Positions 47,801-56,800 of a DNA stretch of 64,000 bases are shown piece by piece. Origin of the DNA: Siphonodentalium dalli (taxonomy: Eukaryota; Mollusca; Scaphopoda; Gadilida; Siphonodentaliidae); assembly GCA_032622095.1 (NCBI GenBank), contig CP136061.1, positions 217,464,373 to 217,528,372 on the forward strand, given 5' to 3'. The position numbers were made by a program, and so were the translations under genes. The notes beneath the pieces are model-generated. The model was not told where the DNA came from. It saw only the letters and a program-made list of their open reading frames with translations, and did no database searches. Position 1 is the stretch's first letter. Every line of letters begins with the position of its first letter.

Positions 47801-50800
47801 AATACTATTGGATACACAGAGCAATGGTGTCAGGCCTCAGCTCACAAGGCGACTCGGGCGAGATTGTCGCCTTACTGTCGCTGACTTCGCCCTATCGTCG
47901 CTCTAAGGCGAAATCGAAGTCGCCTTCAATTTTAGGGGGATTTTTTTTTTTTTTTTTTTTTTCCTTAATTTTTTTTCTAGTTTTTTTTCCGGACATGTCT
48001 GGACATGTCCGTATATAGATGAATTGTGGCGGCCATCCCAAAAAGAAACAGACGATGCAGAGCCAAAGACCCAAGTGTTTAAAATAAAAAAATTAAATAT
48101 GACCTATTGTTTTGTGTTGTTATTCCGTCGCCTTTGTTCCCTTTACGGTGATGAATGTTAATCACGAATGTTTTGACAAGCTGAAAACACGATGAGATGT
48201 TCCCATCTGTGTTGTTACTGACCATCGTGAGTGTCACAAATAAATGTTTTAATTAACTTAAAAGACCGCCGTCCCGCTTTTCAGATATAAAACAATTACG
48301 ACATTATCTATGGTATGTACCAGGCGCTTCGGAAGTTCGTTTCGGTAACGCGTCGGACTTTTTGAAGAGACCGCGTCGGACTTTTTGAAGAGACCGACTT
48401 CCGTAAATAAAATAATGTCAAGTTTATTGCTTTAATCGGATTATACCAGTGATGTTGGCATTAATTAAGGGAGGCCATTAATTAATAAAAGCTTTTGCAA
48501 CTCCTTTGTTAGTTAGTCCTTATTGTTTATTTTAGCGGACACCCACATTACAGCCGTGACCAAATTAAACTTAAAAAGTTACATGCATCATGATTAAGAG
48601 TCAGACTGTACAAACGTATCTTCCAAGCTGCAGTCTAGGAAATAATACTACTTTCATTTAGTTAAAAAAGTAACTATTACTGTAACTTGATAATTGTCTT
48701 GCTTAAATGATAGCTACACAAAACATTTCCAAAAATTTTAAATGTATAATAACAATTAATTAAACTAATTTCAGATAAACTTTCATAAAGTCAATTTTTT
48801 TTAGTTTTATTTGTTATTTTATCTTTTTAAATTTTTTATTGTCAGATGTTATAAAATAAAGCGATATTTGAAAATTGTCAATTTTTGGTAGTCTCCCCAC
48901 CCTGAAGTCTCCCTAAATTTCCTGAAGTCTCCCTAAATTTCCTGGAGGGAGACTTCAAGTCTCCCTGTTCTGGACCCCTAGGCTGAGGCCTGAATGGTGT
49001 CATTCGATAATTTGGGGTATTTGCTTAACAACAGTTGCTACCCTTAAATACAAGTTAGGTTAACTCTTCTGGCCAAGTTTCATGCCAAAAAGTACAATCA
49101 TTTTGGAATGAATTCTCAGTACTAGTCTCAGCAAAATGTGGATTTTCTATTCCAGAAAATAAGGTAGAAATTTTATTTGGAGTAGACACTGGTAATAGAA
49201 ATTTAGCAATAAATAATCTTGTATTATTATTGAAACGTTATATATATGTGACAAAGTGCAACAAGAGTGATCTAAATATATCATTAGCAAAAAAGTTTCT
49301 AAGTCAAGAATATAATATAGAACAAAATGCATGTAAGTGGTCAAACGCGATAACTAGTACTTTTGAAAAAAAGTGGGACAGTGTCCGAATACTTATTTTC
49401 TGATGATTGTTCAAGAACTTATTGTCAAGGCCCACTACAAAAACAAACATGAATCTCATCTAGGACTGCAGTTCACACCTTTAAAAGTTAAATATTGTCC
49501 TATAAAAATTAAATTTAATCATAGTTTCCATAAATATATATTGTTTTTTTGATTGAAACAATAATCAACTTCTTGTGAAGAATGTATATAGCTAGTTAGA
49601 TTTATAGACTGAAAAAATTAAATGTGTACTAGTATATCAATAGTACAAGAAAATAACAGCTACTAACTATAAAGATCAAACATCTACCTATTTAGTTAGG
49701 ATAAGAGCAATTGTGCACTGTGACGCTATTGTTTTTTTGTTATATTCATTATATATTACATTATGACAAATTGTAACAAAAAGAAATAAAAATTATAAAA
49801 CAAAAAACTCTTCTGGCCAGATATATCTCAGATTTCACAATAGGGTATTGACTGCACCACAAACGCCATTTCCTTGGGCTCAATTACGACGATAAAAGCT
49901 ACAATTGTATTTTACTTTAAATATCGGGTAGTTGCCTAGCAACCGTTACCAAGGAGTGACCATGTGGCAATGTGACCAGATCTTAAAATAATCGCTGGTC
50001 CATGGGGAACATACCTCTAAAGTTTCAGACATGTGACACCACTTGAACATAAGCAACACTGTACGCCTAAACACTGCATACTATAAGTCAAAATACTACT
50101 GGGAGCCCAGGGACAGGGTGTCGATCGTTGTGGGGAGCCAGGGTTCAAAGGGTTAAAACGCGAATAAAAAGGTTGCAATAACAGGGTTTCGGCCCAAGTG
50201 CGCAGACCAGAGAACGGGAAAATTTCTAGACATTCCTTGCTAATCTAATTACTTGTAACTGTTCGCGTTATGGTCATTTGACGTTATAAATTGTTTCCAA
50301 AATAAGGAGCACATGCCTGGTGTAGTAAAACTTTGTAAGAGTGGCTGTATTCAGTAGTAGTTTAATCAACAGGAAGCAAACGAATTATCAGTAATAAATA
50401 ATGCTGATTGATAAAAACTCGAGGATTATGTCTCCTAGGTGGTGATGAATACAATGAATTATGAAAATGTCGCCTTTATTCTGTATTCTAAATTTTTTTG
50501 TTTTTCGCCATATGTGGGAAAATTGTCAACACGTTATTCACCTCCAATCTCGCAATTTAAATATAACCAATCATGAAGCAGAGTTTGTAATTGTTATTGG
50601 CTTTCCTTTGAGACCTGTCAATTAACTGTTGCAGAACAACCAATGAAATAGCACCCAGTCTGAGACATGACCAATGGAATGACTGGAATCGTGTAAATAC
50701 AGATATAAACAAGAGATGGACTGCCTTCGGGTGCATACCCCCTTGTGGCATACCGCTTAGTGTGGGCACACTTATAACCTATGACTGATATACTCAGACA

Positions 50801-53800
50801 GATGGACCCAAAAATCAGCATTTTCATATAAACAAAAATGAATAACTATAGAACGAAAAACCTAAATATAACGATTCAGGGTTTCTGCCAGGGGGTCTAA
50901 TGAATCCGTATTGGGGAAACGTATATAACTCTACGGGAAGACCATAGTTTGTCCCGTCGGAAAATTTTGTTATTTGTCACTGAAAAGTAGCCATTTCCTT
51001 GCACCTGAGATAATCACAAAGCAATCCAAAGCTAAGTATGTTACGCAAGTCGATCATTTCCGTGGGTGCATTAATTCTGTTGATGGTATCCAGATCATTA
51101 ATCATGTAAAGACGCACGTAAGACTGCCGTCTGAGTGAAGTCTAAATAAATGAACAGTGTTTACAAATTTATAACTTACAATAAGATTCCGACAGGTAAT
51201 TGTACTAAACACTAAAAAGCGTCTATGCATTGACCAATAATACCTAGCAAGGAGAATTGAATTAAGTATTTCCTAGAATTTCAAGTAGCTTCTGTGAAAA
51301 TGAAACTGAAAGGATATATTCTATCAATCGTAATATTATGTGTGCGCTGTGACGTCATACTGCAGGGTTTATCTACAGGCGTAATGTGAATGGTAGCATA
51401 GCTTGTTCAATAGTCTGCATTAGTCCAACAACTATAGTAAAGACCGTTGCTATAGAACAGAGTTTTAGCCAACATGTTATAAAATATAATTGAGTTTTGG
51501 CAGGAAATGTGAACATGTGCGTCGTTGTAAAATCCATAATTATATAGTACCATAGTAAAACCCATTAATTATATAGTACCATAGCACGGGATCTCGGAGC
51601 ATGAGTAGTTTCATCCATGGAAATTCCTTGCACAAAAATATCCCGACATTCTTTTATCAAATTATGTAATCGTACCATAGCAAGGAATGTCCGAGCATGA
51701 GTAGTTTCGTCCACGGAAATCTCGTGCACAAAAATATCTGTACTCAGCACTCTGACATTCTTTGATGTCACCGCGACATGTATTACGCGCTGTGTATAAC
51801 TTTGCTATTTCAATGCACACCAACCATTGCGTTGTAGTTGCGCTTTTATTTCAAAGGGCTTACCGGTAACACGCTGTGCTCAATTGACCTGCTTTTTCAC
51901 CAGTATTCTGTTTAACCTCCGAACTACCATTGCAGCCGGATTTTTTAAGGCATATTGCTATTGAATTTTGGTACATGTATGAATCAAACAGATCATCTGC
52001 GAGGGGAATGAGGCCATCCTACGGACGCTGAGCCATACTAACGGAAACCCTGTGATTGAACACAACTTATATTCATACAACTGATAATATTCATACAGCT
52101 GATACAGATATATCACATTAATGAAGTCCCACTAGCCAAGTCTGGAAAAGTCATAGAATGTATTCGGTTTGAAGTCTTGGACATTTTCTCACATTTGTAA
52201 AAGTCAGGGATTTTCATCCCTGGGTATTTATAAAAACCCTGTAATGCGAGGTGGAGTAAACAGTGATACATATGCTGTGTTGTAGATATGATATTGCTGC
52301 ACAGAAGTATATGTCATTGCTGTCACTCATGTCATCGAAAGAAACGAACCAGGTGAGCTTAAGTTTAATCTTTTAGCATGGCTGTAACCTAGTGACATTG
52401 CCACTCCCTACACTAGTTACCCAGCGGGAGTGGCATACGGTCAGTGCAAAATGTTAGTCAGTGAGGTATCTGCGTAATCAAGAGCTACAAATGGAATGTT
52501 AACACAATGTTATACCATGAACCGAAATTTGTCCGTGAAAAGATTATTCATTCGCACAGAAAAGCTACTATTAAAATTTATCACACTTTCCATGTGTGTC
52601 TCTTTATAAACAGGGCTGGAATTTCCACATTCTGCTCGACTCTTGGGAATTCCTCATAGACTTTATAAACAAAGCAATCGCACAAGACATTTTTGACCAA
52701 TCCAATGTTGCGGATATCCTGTACACCTCTTCTGGAAACCATTGCTTGGGTCAACATACATGAACCCCTATAGTACTGCAATAGATTTGATAGGTTCACC
52801 AGAGCATAAGTTGCTAGTATAACAGCCTGAAGATACTTTGAAGAAAAGTGGCTGACTTCCAAATATTAACATAAATTGCATACATAGAACGCAATATGCA
52901 TCTTAATTGAGAACCATTTACGGTGGAAAGATATATTTAGAAAGTCAAAGGCTTCAGTGAAAAGTGTGTTTTTTCCTTTATCCTCAAAACCGAAGACCCC
53001 TGTTTATAAAGCTTACCTGGTATTATTTTCGATGACCTTGAACAATTGCTAAAACCTTGACATGACATGACATGACATGAAGGTTATAGAATAAAATATT
53101 TGTGGATGGGGATTTCCTGCTGACTTTAAACTTCCTGCCCTAAAGTTTTGTTTTCAAGAAAATATTTTTTGGTAATACATGTATTCATAAAAAACAAAAA
53201 GCTCTGCATTATGTTTATTATGCCCCCGACTTGAAGTCGGCGGGTATATAGTCGACGTCTCCGTCCGTACGTACGTCGAGCCGTCCGTACAAACATTTTG
53301 CATTATTGTTCAGCAGATTTAGCTGATATTTGGTATGGTGATAGAGCAGCATGGGGGAACAGCTACATGCATAGCGAGGGTTTCGTCCACCCATTTTCAC
53401 CAGAGTTATGGCCCTTTTTTTACTTAGAAAATATAATTTTGTCCGTCCGTACAAACATTTTGCATTATTGTTCAGCAACTGCTAGGCAGATTTAGCTGAT
53501 ATTTGGTATGGTGATAGAGCAGCATGGGGGAACAGCTACATGCATAGCACGGGTTTCGTCCACCCATTTTCACCAGAGTTATGGCCCTTTTTTTACTTAG
53601 AAAATTCAATTTTGTCCGTCCGTACAAACATTTTGCATTATTGTTCAGCAACTGCTAGGCAGATTTAGCTGATATTTGGTATGGTGATAGAGCAGCATGG
53701 AGGAACAGATACATGCATAGCGCGGGTTTCGTCCACCCATTTTCACCAGAGTTATGGCCCTTTTTTTACTTAGAAAATTAAATTTTTCTCTTGTTTTTTT

Positions 53801-56800
53801 GGGTTTCCAGATGATAGCGTGAGCTTTGGTGGTACGATTGCAAATCCCGTATTTTTGTGGATCAGTTATATGAAATACATGTCAAGTGCAAATTTGGGTA
53901 TGATCTGATGATTTTTGCCAGAGTTATGGCCCTTTTTTCAACTTAGAAATCCGTCCGTACGTCCGTCCATACAAACATTTTGCATTATTGTTCAGCAACC
54001 GCTTGTCAGATTTGGCTGTTATTTGGTATGGTGATAGAGCAGCTTTGGGAAACAGCTACATACATTACGCGGGTTTCGTCCACCAGTTTTCACCAGAGTT
54101 ATGGCCCTTTTTTGACTTAGAAAATTCAATTTTGTCCGTCCGTACAAACATTTTGCATTATTGTTCAGCAACCGCTGGGCAGATTTAGCTGATATTTGGT
54201 ATGGTGATACCGTCCATGCTTAATCCGAATTGCTACGGTCGGGGGCAAATGCCACGCGACAGCGTACCTCTTGTTTGAGAAATAGCTCTTGTGTCGATTA
54301 AGGTTATACAGTTATAACTGAAAAGTTAGAAGACACATTAGGGTGTAATAAATATGTCTTCAAAATCATAGCCTTAACAAGAGTTATTTCTTGCAATTAA
54401 ATCCATCATGCAGGAGAAACACCATAAGTAGCAGGCAGAAGTGAAATGAGCGAAAAAAAATTGAGATTATTTCCGAAGAAAACCCCACATTAAGTTGAAC
54501 CTGACACGCTGTCACTCAGACCTCAAATTATTCATTGATCAACTGGCATCAACAATTCATCATTTTGATTGGCTAATGATCATGTAATTGTGTTGCACGT
54601 GTTCCTGATATATTTTGGCTGTTGTTAATTTCATTTCAAATTTTAGCACAAGTCTTGTTGATTTCTCTATATGCATGTGCACTGGGGGAGTGTAGCACTA
54701 CAGTTATTGGCATTGCAGTCCTACCTGATTGAATTCTGATGCAACGTCGATATTCTCTTTTAAATCGTAGAAATGTCAAATTGTTTTCATGTATGTAAAT
54801 ATTTAGGCATACGGTATAGGCGTGGTCATATCACTTGATACTGCTATAAATTTCTGGGTTACAGGATGTAGTGGAAAGTAATAATGAAATTTAGGTTATT
54901 GAGAAAATAACCTAAATGGCTAAATGTGTGACAACCAATTGTTTTATAGTATTCCATTAATTGACAGCTTATGATTAAATCATTACACTTTATAGAAAGA
55001 CAATCAAAACTAATCTTAATATTGCAGATGAAATATAAGACATGAACAGCTAGAAGAATAAGTTAAAATAGGAAAATAAACTAAAAAAAACCCTTATTTT
55101 TCTGTCTTGTAACCTCAACCAGTCATTTATTTTCTGGCCTAATTTATGACTATTTCATCACATTCTCTCCATCTTAATAATTTGTATATTTAAGCATTTA
55201 AAAAAATATTTTTCAGAGTGTGGGACATCATGAATCTCTGATTGATTTCCCTTCAATCACACAGATATACCATGAAGCCATAAAATCATTGCTATACGCT
55301 GACAAATATGATGATTGCTTGACTTTGTGTGACCGTGCTACAAAATGCCACAGCAAATACAATCATTTAGATCGATCAGATGGCGTCTTCTCTGACAATA
55401 GTACATTTCTTGATCATGATACCTCAGAAAACAATTCCAGTATCCTTCGTGACGGAATTTCCAAAAAGAGACTTAGATCTGAGTCTTGTGTGAGCGTCGG
55501 AGAGGACTCATCAGTGCATCTTGATATGAGTAGCTTTGATGAGGATTACATTGTTCTGTTGCTGAAGGCCGATGCTTTAATGAAACTTCAAGAGTACAAT
55601 AATGCTGCTGACTGCTTGAAAAGGTTAGAAACAGTGTTCTATATATTTTGTTCTGACATTTCATATAAAACGTTCATATGGTTGACTTATATCATTTAAG
55701 ATGGCACAGAGATGGCTTGTTTTAGCATGGACAGCCATGGTAAATTTTTCTAAACATAAATCTTCCTCAAACAAAACTATATCTTTAAGCTAGTAGAATC
55801 ATTGACCTCTAGATGGGAGCCATAATTTTTTTCTGAAATTCGTAAAAAAAAAACATGGCTGCCAGTGGCCATCTTTTATTTTACTCTTTGCATGCATGAC
55901 TAAATCCTTCGGCACAACGTACAGGCCACATCCCTCATCTGATCACCAAACTTCATAAGGATCTTCGGGGTGACCTCTAGATGGGAGCCAACAATATTTT
56001 CTGTTAAAAAACATGGTCGCAGCGGCCATCTTGGATATTACTCTTTTCATGACTAAAATCCTTTGGCACATGCTACATGCCACTTTCCTCATCCAAACTT
56101 CATATGGTTCTTTGAGGTGACCTCTAGATGGGAGCCATAATTTATTTCTGAAATTCATTAAAACACATGGCCACCAGAACCCATGTTGGGTATCAAATTT
56201 GAATCTATCGACACACCCTGCTTCCTGAATTTATTGGAGAAATGTTTTGAAAATTTACAGGCATGTTTAGGATCACCTCTAGATGGGAGCTATCAAATTT
56301 TAGCTATATTCAATGAAAAATGGCTGCCAACAGCTAACTTGAATTTTACTCTTTGCACGACTAAATCCTTTAGCATATCCTACAGACCATATCCCTCATC
56401 TGATCGTCACCAAACCTCATACGGATCTTCAGCGTGACCTCTAGGTGGGAACCATCAATTTTTTCTGAAATTCGTTAAAAAAACATGGCTGGCAGCAGCC
56501 ATCATTTATTTTACTCTTTGCATGACTAAATCATTCAGCACAACCTACAGGCCCATCCCTCATTCAATCATCAAACTTCATAAGGATCCTCAGGGTGACC
56601 GCTAGATGGGAGCCAACAATATTTTCTGAATTTCGTTTAAAAAACTTGGTCGCCAGCAGCCATCTTGGATTTTACTCTTTTGATAACTAAAATTCTTTGG
56701 CACACCCAACGTGCCACATTCCTCATCCAAACTTCATATGGTTCTTTGGGGTAACCTCCAGCTGGAAGCTGTCCAATTTTTCAGAAATGTTTTTTTTTAA

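Larger units (their letters stand above)
47340..50130. repeat. Tandemly duplicated dispersed repeat, about 400-bp units
   Basis: Three units share text such as 'aaagtttcagacctgtggcaccattt', 'ttaaatacaagttaggtt', 'actcttctggccagatatatctca' and 'gggtagttgcctagcaaccgttacca'. They start near 47340, 47725 and 50010 (the last partial). The second unit has been split by the hAT element (47831-48992) and the LINE insertion (49076-49805). Confidence 0.7.

Noticed and set aside
52581-52862. 93-codon minus-strand ORF with protein-like composition
   Set aside because: I could not match it to any family. A translated search would decide; without one I do not call it a gene.
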